A stretch of DNA of 64,000 bases. It comes from Sphingomonas profundi (GTDB lineage: Bacteria > Pseudomonadota > Alphaproteobacteria > Sphingomonadales > Sphingomonadaceae). Position numbers and translations under genes: made by a program. The stretch spans positions 2,976,001-3,040,000 of the forward strand of contig NZ_CP046535.1 in assembly GCF_009739515.1 (NCBI RefSeq). Reading direction: 5' to 3'. Below the pieces are notes generated by a model. The model was not told where the DNA came from. It saw nothing but the letters and a program-made list of their open reading frames with translations, and ran no database searches. Positions 10,694 through 19,380 of the stretch are shown piece by piece (positions within the stretch are counted from its first letter, which is position 1; every line of letters starts with the position of its first letter).

Positions 10694-13600
10694 CGCGCCC
10701 GCTCCGCTCCAGCTTGCCCCAGCCCACGCTCGGGCCGCGCACCGCCTGCACGATCGCCTTCAGCACGACATAGTACATCACCTGACGATAGCCGATCCGC
10801 TGCGGCACCAGCAGCCACAGCAGCCGCCACCGCTCCCGCCGTTCCAGCGCGAAGGCGATGATCGCGGCCAGCAGATCGATCGCGGTGAAGATCAGCCAGT
10901 AGGTCAGCATCCGGCCGAGATCGGTCTCGGTCTGCGCCCAGCCGTGCGCCTGCACCCGCGCCCAGGTATCCAGCATGCTGAAGATCAGGGCCAGATCGAT
11001 GATCGGCGAGATCGCCGCCAGCAGGATCTGGAACAGGATCGCCTGCGGCAGGCCGATCCGGGCCAGGCCGCGCGGCCGCCCCTCGCCGATCAGGCGGCCG
11101 TGCTTCCACAGGCATTGCAGCGTGCCGAACGCCCAGCGGAAGCGCTGCTTGGCGAGCGCGCCGAAGCTCTCCGGCGCCTCCGTCCACGCCACCGCATATT
11201 GATCGTAATGCACGCGCCAGCCGCGCCGCTGGATGGCGATCGTCAGATCCTGATCCTCGGCCAGCGTATCGGCCGGGTAGCCGCCGGCGGCCTTCAGCGT
11301 GCGCGTGCGCCACGCGCCGACCGCGCCGGGCACCACCGTCATCGCATCCAGCCGGGCGAGCGCGCGCCGCTCCAGATTCTGCGCGGTGATATATTCCAGC
11401 GCCTGCCAGCAGGTCACCAGATTCACCCGGTTGCCCACCTTGGCGTTGCCGGCGACGGCGCCGAGCCGGGGATCGCCGAACCACCGCGCCAGCCGCGCGA
11501 TCGTCGTCGGCTCGAACTGGGTGTCGGCATCCAGCGCGATCATGATCTCGCTGTCGACCAGATCGAGCGCGCGGTTCAGCGCGCGCGCCTTGCCGCCATT
11601 CTCCAGGGTCAGCAGCCTAACGCGCGGCTCGTCGCCGAAGGCGGCCGCCACCACGGCGCTGGTGCGGTCCCGCGATCCGTCGTCGATCACGATCACGTCC
11701 ACCTGCACGTCGCGGCTCTCCAGCACGCGGCGCACGGCGCGCTCGATCACGCGCTCCTCGTTATAGGCGGGGATCAGCACGGTGACGCGCACCGCCGGGT
11801 CGATCTCCGGAAACACCGTCCGCGCCTCGCGCCGGGCCTGCACCAGCGCGAGCGCGGAGAGCGCCAGCGCGCGGGCGATGCCCAGGGTGATCGCGACCAT
11901 GAAGATCCACTTCAGCGCGATCGTCGTCCAGCCGAGGAACAGGAACAGGCCGAGGTCCGCCTGCGCCGCCAGCCGGTCGCTCTTGGAGATCGGCGGATTC
12001 ACCGTGCCCGGCTTCAGCCCGGCCAGCGCCGATACGGTGACGAAGCGATAGCCCTGCGCGCGCAGGCGATCGATCAGCAGCGGCAGCGCGGCCACCGTCT
12101 GCGCGCGATCGCCGCCGGCATCGTGCAGCAGCACGATGTTGCCGCTGCGCTCCGGGCTGGAGGCGTCCGCCCCCTCCACCGTGCGGTCGACGATCGCCTG
12201 CACGCCCGGCCGCTTCCAGTCGCCCGGATCGACATGCAGGCCGACCGAGAGGTAGCCGAGCTGCTGCGCCTGCGCGACCGGCCCGATCTCGTCCGCCGTC
12301 GTCGGCTCGGCATCGCCGAAATAGGGCGCGCGGAACAGCCGCAGCGAGCGGCCGGTGAACGCCTGGAACAGCCGCTGGGTGGAGTTCAGCTCCAGCACCG
12401 TCTCGTTCTCGCTGGCGCGGGCGAGGTTCGGGTGGGTGTAGGTGTGGCTGCCCACCTCATGCCCCTCGGCGATCAGCCGGCGCAGCAGGCCGCGCTCGGT
12501 CAGCCCGTTCTCGCCGACGACGAAGAAGGTCGCCGGCACGTTCTTCGCCTTCAGGATGTCGAGGATCTTCGGCGTCCAGTCCGGGTCCGGCCCGTCGTCG
12601 AAGGTCAGCGCGATCTCGTGCGGGCGGTAGCCGGTCCGCTCAACCTGGTAGGGCGATGGCAGGCGCAGGAAGGTCTGCTCGGCGATCAGGCCGTGGCTGC
12701 CGGTGGCGATGCGGCGCTCGCCCGTGACGGGGACGGCGCCGATGCGCAATATCTCACCATTTCCCTCGATATCGACGTTGGTGCCGGCCGGGATGGCGCG
12801 GATCTCCTGCGGGCTTGGCAGCGTGCGGTTGTCGCGCCCGAACAACCGCCACAGCGAGGGATCCTCGCTGCCCAGCCGCCACAGCGCGACCGATCGCACG
12901 CCCATCCGCTGCAGCGCCAGCATCTGGTTGTAGGCGCTGGCGGCATCGGCGATCCACACGTCGTGCTGCTGGCCGGCCTCCTCGTAGCGGAAGCGGCTGT
13001 TGCCGCTGTCCGGATCGAAGGCGGGCACGACGCTGGATTCGCGGGCGTTGAGCCACGCTTCCTCCACCGAGAGCGCGTCCGTCTCGCCGCCCTTCTTCCA
13101 GTCATAGGCGTAAGAGCCGATCGCCACGACCATGCGATCCGGCGGGATCGCCCGCGCCGCCTTGACGACGACCTGCTCGAACCAGTGCTGCGAAGCGATC
13201 GGGCCGGGATCGCCGCCCTGATAATGCTCGTCATAGGCCATCAGGAACAGCTTGTCGGCCACCTTGGCGTAGGCGGCGAGATCCCATTCCGGATTGTCCG
13301 CCGGCACCGCGATGGCGACGATCCACCGCCGCTTGGCGAAGCGGGCATGCGCCTCCGCCAGGAAGCGGCGATAGTCGGCGTGGGCGGCGGGCGGCAGATC
13401 CTCGAAATCGAAGAAGGCGCCGTCGGCCCGGTTGGCGAGCAGCAGCGCCTCGACCCGGTCCAGCGTCGTCTTTCGCGCCGCCGGATCGTGCAGCAGCGCG
13501 GCCAGGCCCGGCCCGTCCCACTCGCCCTGGATCGCGTTCTGCACCATCGGCAGCACCTTGGGGCGGTGCACCGCGCGGGCAAGGATCGCCTTGCCGCGTA

Positions 13601-14024
13601 TGTCGGGGAAGGACGTGACGCGATGATCCGGCCCGGTGATCGAGAGCCAGCCCGGCACCACCCAGTCCAGCTCCTCCACGTGGCGCAGCAGCGAGGCGGC
13701 GCTGGCATCGTCCCACGGCGCGGTGAAGGCGATCGCCAGCGGCGCGTTGCCCTGGGCGTGGGGGCCGGTCCACAGCCGCTTGGCATAATGGAGGATGCGG
13801 TTGAGCGAGCGATCGGACTTGCGCGCGAAACCGTCCTGCCGGCCGATCGAGGATGGCCGCTCCACCTGGAACGGCAGCTGCTCCTGCGGCACCACCGCGA
13901 TGATGGTGGCGGCGAAGCCGGCGGCGGCGAGGATGGCGAGCAGCACGAAGGCGACCACGGCGAGGCGGAACCGCCGCCGCCGCCGCCCGGACGCATCGTA
14001 GAAGACCGGAGCCTCGCCTGTCAT
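10680..14024 (-). CDS. Fusion: GH18-like domain, NodB polysaccharide deacetylase, GT2 glycosyltransferase
   Basis: A 1114-residue membrane protein joining three carbohydrate-active parts. After a short cytosolic Arg-rich tail and one membrane helix (about 20-42) comes a GH18-like domain with the family's acidic motif seen as DGAFFDFED (201-209). A NodB deacetylase follows with TFDDGPD (474-480) and HTYTH (527-531). Two membrane helices (about 690-725) lead to a cytosolic family-2 glycosyltransferase with DDG (781-783), DAD (832-834), EDQDL (923-927) and QRFRW (960-964), the processive synthase set, then C-terminal helices. The likely role is synthesis, deacetylation and trimming of a beta-linked N-acetylhexosamine polymer. 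The start is the ATG giving MTGEAPVFYD. Upstream in-frame sequence is Ser-rich low complexity and probably untranslated. Confidence 0.92.
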   Translation of the reverse strand: MTGEAPVFYDASGRRRRRFRLAVVAFVLLAILAAAGFAATIIAVVPQEQLPFQVERPSSIGRQDGFARKSDRSLNRILHYAKRLWTGPHAQGNAPLAIAFTAPWDDASAASLLRHVEELDWVVPGWLSITGPDHRVTSFPDIRGKAILARAVHRPKVLPMVQNAIQGEWDGPGLAALLHDPAARKTTLDRVEALLLANRADGAFFDFEDLPPAAHADYRRFLAEAHARFAKRRWIVAIAVPADNPEWDLAAYAKVADKLFLMAYDEHYQGGDPGPIASQHWFEQVVVKAARAIPPDRMVVAIGSYAYDWKKGGETDALSVEEAWLNARESSVVPAFDPDSGNSRFRYEEAGQQHDVWIADAASAYNQMLALQRMGVRSVALWRLGSEDPSLWRLFGRDNRTLPSPQEIRAIPAGTNVDIEGNGEILRIGAVPVTGERRIATGSHGLIAEQTFLRLPSPYQVERTGYRPHEIALTFDDGPDPDWTPKILDILKAKNVPATFFVVGENGLTERGLLRRLIAEGHEVGSHTYTHPNLARASENETVLELNSTQRLFQAFTGRSLRLFRAPYFGDAEPTTADEIGPVAQAQQLGYLSVGLHVDPGDWKRPGVQAIVDRTVEGADASSPERSGNIVLLHDAGGDRAQTVAALPLLIDRLRAQGYRFVTVSALAGLKPGTVNPPISKSDRLAAQADLGLFLFLGWTTIALKWIFMVAITLGIARALALSALALVQARREARTVFPEIDPAVRVTVLIPAYNEERVIERAVRRVLESRDVQVDVIVIDDGSRDRTSAVVAAAFGDEPRVRLLTLENGGKARALNRALDLVDSEIMIALDADTQFEPTTIARLARWFGDPRLGAVAGNAKVGNRVNLVTCWQALEYITAQNLERRALARLDAMTVVPGAVGAWRTRTLKAAGGYPADTLAEDQDLTIAIQRRGWRVHYDQYAVAWTEAPESFGALAKQRFRWAFGTLQCLWKHGRLIGEGRPRGLARIGLPQAILFQILLAAISPIIDLALIFSMLDTWARVQAHGWAQTETDLGRMLTYWLIFTAIDLLAAIIAFALERRERWRLLWLLVPQRIGYRQVMYYVVLKAIVQAVRGPSVGWGKLERSGRVAAR

Positions 14025-14391
14025 GGTCCGCCGCGCGTCGCCTTCCCCGATCGATCGCCCGTCGATAGCCGCACTGGCCGGCCGGCGCCATCGAAGACGA
14101 TCGCGGCGGCTGAACCACCGGGCGCGGCGGTCGGCAAGTGAACTTGCCGACATCAAGCCGGCGGCGGAACCGATCGACGGCCTGTCCGTCTTGCCGGGCG
14201 TGTCTGTGTGCCGAAATGTTGCTGGCGGGAGCGGGCGATGCCCGTCACCGCCAGGATGCGCCCGCTCGCTGACCGGTCGCGGCCGGCAGAGGCGCGCCGG
14301 TTCCGCCGCTTTTGGGATACCGCGCATGATCGGCGGTCGATAAGGCTGTGTCGATCCGCCCCGCTTCGCCCCTCCTGAACGGCAGTCGCGC
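14025..14391. promoter_or_regulatory. Divergent promoter region of the glycan fusion gene and the efflux operon
   Basis: This 367-base region separates two divergently transcribed genes and holds no credible gene. It contains a perfect 9-base inverted repeat with a 4-base spacer (GTCGGCAAG, TGAA, CTTGCCGAC; 14130-14151), which could be an operator or a small hairpin. No promoter could be fixed by eye. Confidence 0.5.
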
Positions 14392-15645
14392 ATGACCGAA
14401 GACGACGATCGCAAGACCGACGAGCATGAGGCAAGCGACGGCGAGCCCGCCGAACAGGCCGACGGGAAGAAGAGCGGCGACGGGGACAAAGACGCCAAGA
14501 AGCGTCGCGACCGCGGCGACGACAAGGACGGAGACGACGAGGACGGCGGCGAAAAGAACGACGACGCCGAGGACGACGACGAAGAGGACGAGGACGACAA
14601 GAAGGACAAGGGTCCGCCGCTCTACAAGCGGCCGGTCTTCTGGATCGTCGGCGGCATCGTGCTCGTCATCCTCATCGTCGGCGGGGTGCTGTGGTGGCTG
14701 CACGCGCGCCGCTTCCAATCGACCGACGACGCCTTCATCGACGCGCATATCGTCCGCATCGCGGCGCAGACCAGCGGGCGGGTGATCTACGTCGCGCCAT
14801 CGGACAACCGCCACGTCCGCATCGGCCAGCTGCTCGCCGCGATCGAGCCCGGCACCCCGGCCGCCAGCCGGCTGGAAGCGGTGGCCGGCGTCTCCCAGGC
14901 CGACGCGGCGATCGCGCAGGCGCAGGCGCGCGTGCTCTCCGCCCGGGCCACCCGGCGGCAGGCCGCCGCGAACGCGCTGGCGCCGGAGGCGGACGCCCGC
15001 CGCGCCGCGCGCGATTATGCGCGCTACCTCGATCTGCTGCGCCGCGACGCGCTGGCCGCCGCCGCCACGCAGGTGGATCAGGCGCGCGCGCAGGCGGAGA
15101 GCACCGCCGCCCAGGCGCTCGCCGCCCGCCGCCAGGTGCAGACCGCCGCCGCCGACGTGCTGGCCGCCGCCAAGGAGGTGGACGCCGCGCGCGCCCAGCG
15201 CGCGGCCGCCGTCGCCCGCGTGCGCCAGGCGGACGTCACCCTCTCCTACCTGCGCATCCAGGCGCCGCTGAACGGCCAGGTCGTCAACCGGCAGGTGAAT
15301 GTCGGCAGCTATCTGGCGCCGGGCCAGCAACTGATGGCGATCGTACCCGATCAGATGTGGGTCACGGCGAATTTCAAGGAGACCCAGCTGGAGCATATGC
15401 GCCGCGGCCAGCACGTCGATATCGAGGTGGATGCCTATCCCGGCGTGCGCTTCAGCGGCCATGTCGATTCGATCCAGCGCGGCGCCGGCCAAGCCTTCGC
15501 CCTGCTGCCGCCGCAGAACGCCACCGGCAACTATGTGAAGGTGGTGCAGCGCGTGCCGGTGCGGATCGTGTTCGATCGCGTCTATTCGAAACGCTACGTG
15601 CTCGGCCCCGGCATGTCGGTGGTGCCGCGCGTGACGGTGCGCTGA
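14392..15645 (+). CDS. HlyD/EmrA-type membrane fusion protein with acidic N-terminal tail
   Basis: A 417-residue periplasmic adaptor for a tripartite drug exporter. Residues 1-73 are almost entirely charged (Asp, Glu, Lys) with no hydrophobic residues to speak of. One membrane helix follows (82-103), then a biotinyl-lipoyl-like segment starting FQSTDDAFIDAH, a long Ala-rich coiled-coil hairpin (about 165-280) and the C-terminal barrel with TANFKETQL. All of the post-helix features are EmrA family. The acidic cytosolic tail is unusual. The stop overlaps the next gene's start by one base (TGATG). Confidence 0.93.
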   Translation: MTEDDDRKTDEHEASDGEPAEQADGKKSGDGDKDAKKRRDRGDDKDGDDEDGGEKNDDAEDDDEEDEDDKKDKGPPLYKRPVFWIVGGIVLVILIVGGVLWWLHARRFQSTDDAFIDAHIVRIAAQTSGRVIYVAPSDNRHVRIGQLLAAIEPGTPAASRLEAVAGVSQADAAIAQAQARVLSARATRRQAAANALAPEADARRAARDYARYLDLLRRDALAAAATQVDQARAQAESTAAQALAARRQVQTAAADVLAAAKEVDAARAQRAAAVARVRQADVTLSYLRIQAPLNGQVVNRQVNVGSYLAPGQQLMAIVPDQMWVTANFKETQLEHMRRGQHVDIEVDAYPGVRFSGHVDSIQRGAGQAFALLPPQNATGNYVKVVQRVPVRIVFDRVYSKRYVLGPGMSVVPRVTVR

Positions 15646-17219
15646 TGGCGGAGAAGTGGACGGACGCGCGATCCGCCGCCGGCAAGCGCAATCCGTGGCT
15701 GATCGTCGGCGTCATCAGCCTCGCCACCTTCATGGAGGTGCTGGACACCTCGATCGCCAACGTCTCGCTCACCCACATCGCCGGCGGCCTCTCCGCCAGC
15801 CAGGACGAGGCGACGTGGGTGCTGACCAGCTATCTGGTGGCGAACGCGATCGTCATCCCGATCTCCGGCTGGCTGTCCGACGTGATCGGGCGCAAGCGCT
15901 ACTACATGATCTCGGTGGCGCTCTTCACCGGCTCGTCGCTGCTGTGCGGCCTCTCGCCCAGCCTGCCGGTGCTGATCTTCGCGCGCATCCTGCAGGGCAT
16001 CGGCGGCGGCGGCCTCGCGCCGTCCGAACAGTCGTTCCTGGCCGACACCTTTCCGCCCAAGAAGCGCGGGCAGGCATTCGCCGCCTATGGCGTCGTGGTG
16101 GTGGTCGGCCCGGTACTGGGGCCGACCCTCGGCGGCTGGATCACCGACAATATCAGCTGGCACTGGATCTTCCTCATCAACGTGCCGGTCGGCATCGTCT
16201 CGCTGCTGCTGGTCAACGCCTTCGTGGTGGAGCCCAAGATCCTGCAGAAGGAGCGGCGGGAGCGGCTGAAGGGCGGCCTGAAGGTCGATTATGTCGGCTT
16301 CGCCCTCGTGGCGCTGGGCCTCGGCTGCCTGGAGCTGACGCTCGATCGCGGCGAGCGGGACGACTGGTTCGCCAGCGGCTTCATCACCACCGCGGCGATC
16401 GTGTCGGTCGTCTCGATCATCGGCCTGGTGCTGTGGGAGCTGAACCGCAAGGATCCGGTGGTTAACGTCCGCCTGCTCGGCAACCGCAACTTCGCGATCA
16501 CGATCATGTTCATGGTGACGACGGGGGCCGTGCTGTTCGGCACCACCGCGATCATTCCGCAGATGCTGCAGCAGGTGTTCAACTACAACGCCACCAACGC
16601 CGGCCTGGCGCTCACCACCGGCGGCATCGCCACGCTGATCGCGATGCCGATCGTCGGCCAGCTGGCGGGTCGGGTGGATACGCGCGCGCTGCTGGTGCCG
16701 GCGCTGCTGCTGCAGGCGGTGGCGCTGTGGTACATGTCCGGCTGGAACACCAGCATCAGCTACGGCGACGCATCGTTCGGCCGGCTCATCTCGGCCGCCG
16801 GCCTGCCCTTCCTGTTCATCCCGATCACCACCGCCGCCTATGTCGGCCTGCGGCCGGACCAGACCAACGATGCCTCCGCGCTGCTCAACGTGGCGCGCAA
16901 CCTGGGCGGCAGCCTGGGCATCGCGATCTCGCAGGCGGCGCTGATCGAGCGCGGGCAATATCATCAGGATCGCATCGTCGAGACGCTGAACCCGCTGAAC
17001 CCGGAATATGTGACGGGGCTGGACCAGCTGGGCCGGATGATCGGCGGCGCGGCCGACGGCACCAATGCCGCGCTGGCGGCGCTCTACCAGCAGGTGCAGC
17101 AGCAGGCGCAGATGCTGGCCTATGTCGATGTGTATTTCGGCTTCATGATCTTCGTGCTCGTCATCGCCCCGTTCGGCCTGTTCATCCGCCAGGGGCGCGG
17201 CGGCGGGGCGCACGGATGA
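15645..17219 (+). CDS. EmrB/QacA-type MFS drug exporter (DHA2 family)
   Basis: A 524-residue inner-membrane transporter with about 14 predicted helices, using the proton gradient to expel drugs through the adjacent adaptor and outer-membrane channel. The DHA2 signature is visible: LDTSIANVSL in helix 1, a GRKRYY loop between helices 2 and 3 (motif A region), and GPVLGPTLGGWI for motif C in helix 5. The ATG overlaps the previous stop. The end overlaps the next gene's ATG by four bases. Confidence 0.95.
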   Translation: MAEKWTDARSAAGKRNPWLIVGVISLATFMEVLDTSIANVSLTHIAGGLSASQDEATWVLTSYLVANAIVIPISGWLSDVIGRKRYYMISVALFTGSSLLCGLSPSLPVLIFARILQGIGGGGLAPSEQSFLADTFPPKKRGQAFAAYGVVVVVGPVLGPTLGGWITDNISWHWIFLINVPVGIVSLLLVNAFVVEPKILQKERRERLKGGLKVDYVGFALVALGLGCLELTLDRGERDDWFASGFITTAAIVSVVSIIGLVLWELNRKDPVVNVRLLGNRNFAITIMFMVTTGAVLFGTTAIIPQMLQQVFNYNATNAGLALTTGGIATLIAMPIVGQLAGRVDTRALLVPALLLQAVALWYMSGWNTSISYGDASFGRLISAAGLPFLFIPITTAAYVGLRPDQTNDASALLNVARNLGGSLGIAISQAALIERGQYHQDRIVETLNPLNPEYVTGLDQLGRMIGGAADGTNAALAALYQQVQQQAQMLAYVDVYFGFMIFVLVIAPFGLFIRQGRGGGAHG

Positions 17220-18826
17220 GGCGGCCGCCCGCCCCCGCCGTCGCTCCGACGGCCGCCCTCGTCGCAGCGCTTGCGCTGGCCGGCTGCACCGTGGGGCCGA
17301 ACTATCGCGCGCCGCAGATGCCGGCACCCGCCCGCTTCGGCGAGGTGACGCCCGATCGCGCCGCCACGCCCGCGCCGCCGATGACGGCATGGTGGCGCGC
17401 CTTCGGCGATGCGGAGCTGGAACGGCTGATCGCCATCGCGCTGGCCGAGAGCCCCGACGTCGCCACCGCCACCGCCCGCATCGCCGCCGCCCGCGCGCAG
17501 GAACGCGCGGCGCGCGCCGCCTATCTGCCGGAGGTGAACGCACAGGCCGGCGTCAACAGCCTGAAGTTCAGCAAGAATGCCGGCCTCTCCTCCCTCTCCA
17601 GCCTGTTCGGCGGCGGCGAGGCCGGCGGCGCGGGCGGCACCGGCGGGGGTGCCGCCGGCGGTACGGGCGGCGGCACCGGATCGGGCATCGCGCTGCCGGG
17701 CAACAGCGTCACCACCTTCTCCGTCGGCTTCGACGCCAGCTGGGAGATCGACCTGTTCGGCGGCGTCGCCCGCCAGAACCAGGCGGCCCGCGCCCGCACG
17801 CAGGCGGCGATCTGGAATGCGCGCGACGCCCAGCTCTCCCTGATCGGCGACATCGCCGACGCCTATCTCCAGCTGCGCACCCTGCAGACGCGCGAGACGA
17901 TCGCCCGCGCCGAGGTGGATCGCCAGTCCCGCAACCTGAAGCTGATGGCGGAGACGGCGAAGTCGGGCCTGGTGCCGGAGGGCGACTATGTGCGCCAGCG
18001 GGCGCAGCTGGCCAATGCCGAGGCGGTGGTCGGCCCGATCGTGGCCGAGGGCAAGGCGGAGATGCACGCGCTGGGCGTGCTGCTGGGCCGCACGCCGGAT
18101 TCGCTGATCGCGGAGCTGGCGGTTCCGCGCCCGCAGCTGGCGCCGCCGCCCGAGATTCCGCCCGGCCTGCCCGCCGATCTGCTGCGCCGCCGGCCGGACA
18201 TCCGCGCCGCCGAGCGCTCGCTGGCCGCAGCCACTGCCGATATCGGCGTGGCGGTGGCCGATCTGTTTCCGCGCCTGACCCTCACCGGCATGGCGCAGCT
18301 GATCTCCACTGCGCTCGGCAATCTCTTCTCCGGCGACAGCCTGCAGCTGACCGGCAATGCCGGCGCGATGTTCCCGGTGCTCGATTTCGGGCGCCGCTCC
18401 AGCACCGTCACCGCGCGGCGGGCGCAGGCGGACGAGGCGTATCAGGACTATCGCAGGACGGTGCTCTCCGCCCTGCGCGACGTGGAGGATGCGCTGATCC
18501 GCATCCATACCGAGCAGCAGCGGCAGGCGGCGCTGAAGCGCGGCGTGACCGACGCGGCGCGGGCGGTGCACGCGGTGGAGGCGCGCTACGAGAGCGGCCT
18601 GGTGCCGTTCGGCGACGTGCTTGAGGCGCGCCAGTCCGTCCTGTCCGGACAGGACCAGCTTGCCCAGAGCGACGGCCAGCTGCGCCGCGACCTGCTGTCC
18701 TTCTACAAGGCGCTTGGCGGCGGCTGGGAGGATCTGCCGCTCGCCGAGACGAAGGCCGGCGCGGCATCCCCCGCCTATGTGGCGCCGCGCGGAACGCCGC
18801 TTGTCCCCGGCGAGGCGGGCGACTAG
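17216..18826 (+). CDS. Outer-membrane efflux lipoprotein (NodT/OprM type) with Gly-rich insert
   Basis: A 536-residue outer-membrane factor completing the tripartite exporter. The signal peptide ends in a lipobox LAGC (Cys24), followed by VGPNY, the standard NodT/OprM start. Two outer-membrane-efflux repeats follow, with ETIARAEVDRQ and LLRRRPDIRAAER motifs. Between about residues 130 and 160 there is a run of roughly 25 Gly/Ala/Thr residues (about 17610-17690) not expected in the family, near the first beta-barrel strand pair. The ATG overlaps the upstream stop by four bases. Confidence 0.93.
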   Translation: MRRPPAPAVAPTAALVAALALAGCTVGPNYRAPQMPAPARFGEVTPDRAATPAPPMTAWWRAFGDAELERLIAIALAESPDVATATARIAAARAQERAARAAYLPEVNAQAGVNSLKFSKNAGLSSLSSLFGGGEAGGAGGTGGGAAGGTGGGTGSGIALPGNSVTTFSVGFDASWEIDLFGGVARQNQAARARTQAAIWNARDAQLSLIGDIADAYLQLRTLQTRETIARAEVDRQSRNLKLMAETAKSGLVPEGDYVRQRAQLANAEAVVGPIVAEGKAEMHALGVLLGRTPDSLIAELAVPRPQLAPPPEIPPGLPADLLRRRPDIRAAERSLAAATADIGVAVADLFPRLTLTGMAQLISTALGNLFSGDSLQLTGNAGAMFPVLDFGRRSSTVTARRAQADEAYQDYRRTVLSALRDVEDALIRIHTEQQRQAALKRGVTDAARAVHAVEARYESGLVPFGDVLEARQSVLSGQDQLAQSDGQLRRDLLSFYKALGGGWEDLPLAETKAGAASPAYVAPRGTPLVPGEAGD

Positions 18827-18861
18827 GCCGGCGCTTTCCCTTCACGGAAAGCGAGACGGCG

Positions 18862-19314
18862 ATGGCGGACCCTGACGCGACGGCCGATGCGCGGCCAAGC
18901 GGCCTTCAGCAGTTGCGGGCGATGATGGCGGCCGGCACCGGCGCGCCCATCGCCGAGACGCTGCGCTTCCGGCTGGTGGAAGCCGATGAGGACCATGTCG
19001 CGTTCGAGGGCGCGCCCGATCGCAGCGTCTACAATCCGATCGGGTCGGTGCATGGCGGCTATGCCGCCACCCTGCTCGATTCCGCGTGCGGCTGCGCGGT
19101 GCATGCGCGGCTCGCGGCCGACCAGGCCTATACGACGCTGGAGCTGAAGATTTCCTATCTGCGCGCCATCAGCGAGGCCACGGGGCCGGTGCGGGCCGAG
19201 GGCCGCGTGGTGCAGATGGGCCGCCGCGCCGCCTTTGCCGAGGCCACGCTGGCCGACGCGGCCGGCCGGCTGCTGGCGACTGCCACCTCCACCCTGCTCG
19301 TGTTCGCACGATAG
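18862..19314 (+). CDS. PaaI-family hotdog thioesterase
   Basis: A 150-residue hotdog-fold acyl-CoA thioesterase. The catalytic-region signature VHGGYAATLLDSACGCAV is present about residues 54-71, and ARGR-type C-terminal strands (GRVVQMGRRAAFAEATL) are in place. PaaI-type enzymes release CoA from phenylacetyl-CoA or other hydrophobic acyl-CoAs. The substrate is not predictable. It lies 35 bases after the efflux operon and could be read through from it. Confidence 0.92.
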   Translation: MADPDATADARPSGLQQLRAMMAAGTGAPIAETLRFRLVEADEDHVAFEGAPDRSVYNPIGSVHGGYAATLLDSACGCAVHARLAADQAYTTLELKISYLRAISEATGPVRAEGRVVQMGRRAAFAEATLADAAGRLLATATSTLLVFAR

Positions 19315-19380
19315 CGCCGCCGCCCATGAACCCGCGGGGCCGCTGGGCGTTCACCCCTTCTCGATAAACGAGGAGGGATC

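Noticed and set aside
10476-14141. Very long plus-strand frame opposite the GH18-NodB-GT2 gene
   Set aside because: It is Arg/Gln/His/Ala-rich with no motif and lies antisense to a gene with clear motifs. High GC makes such open shadow frames common.
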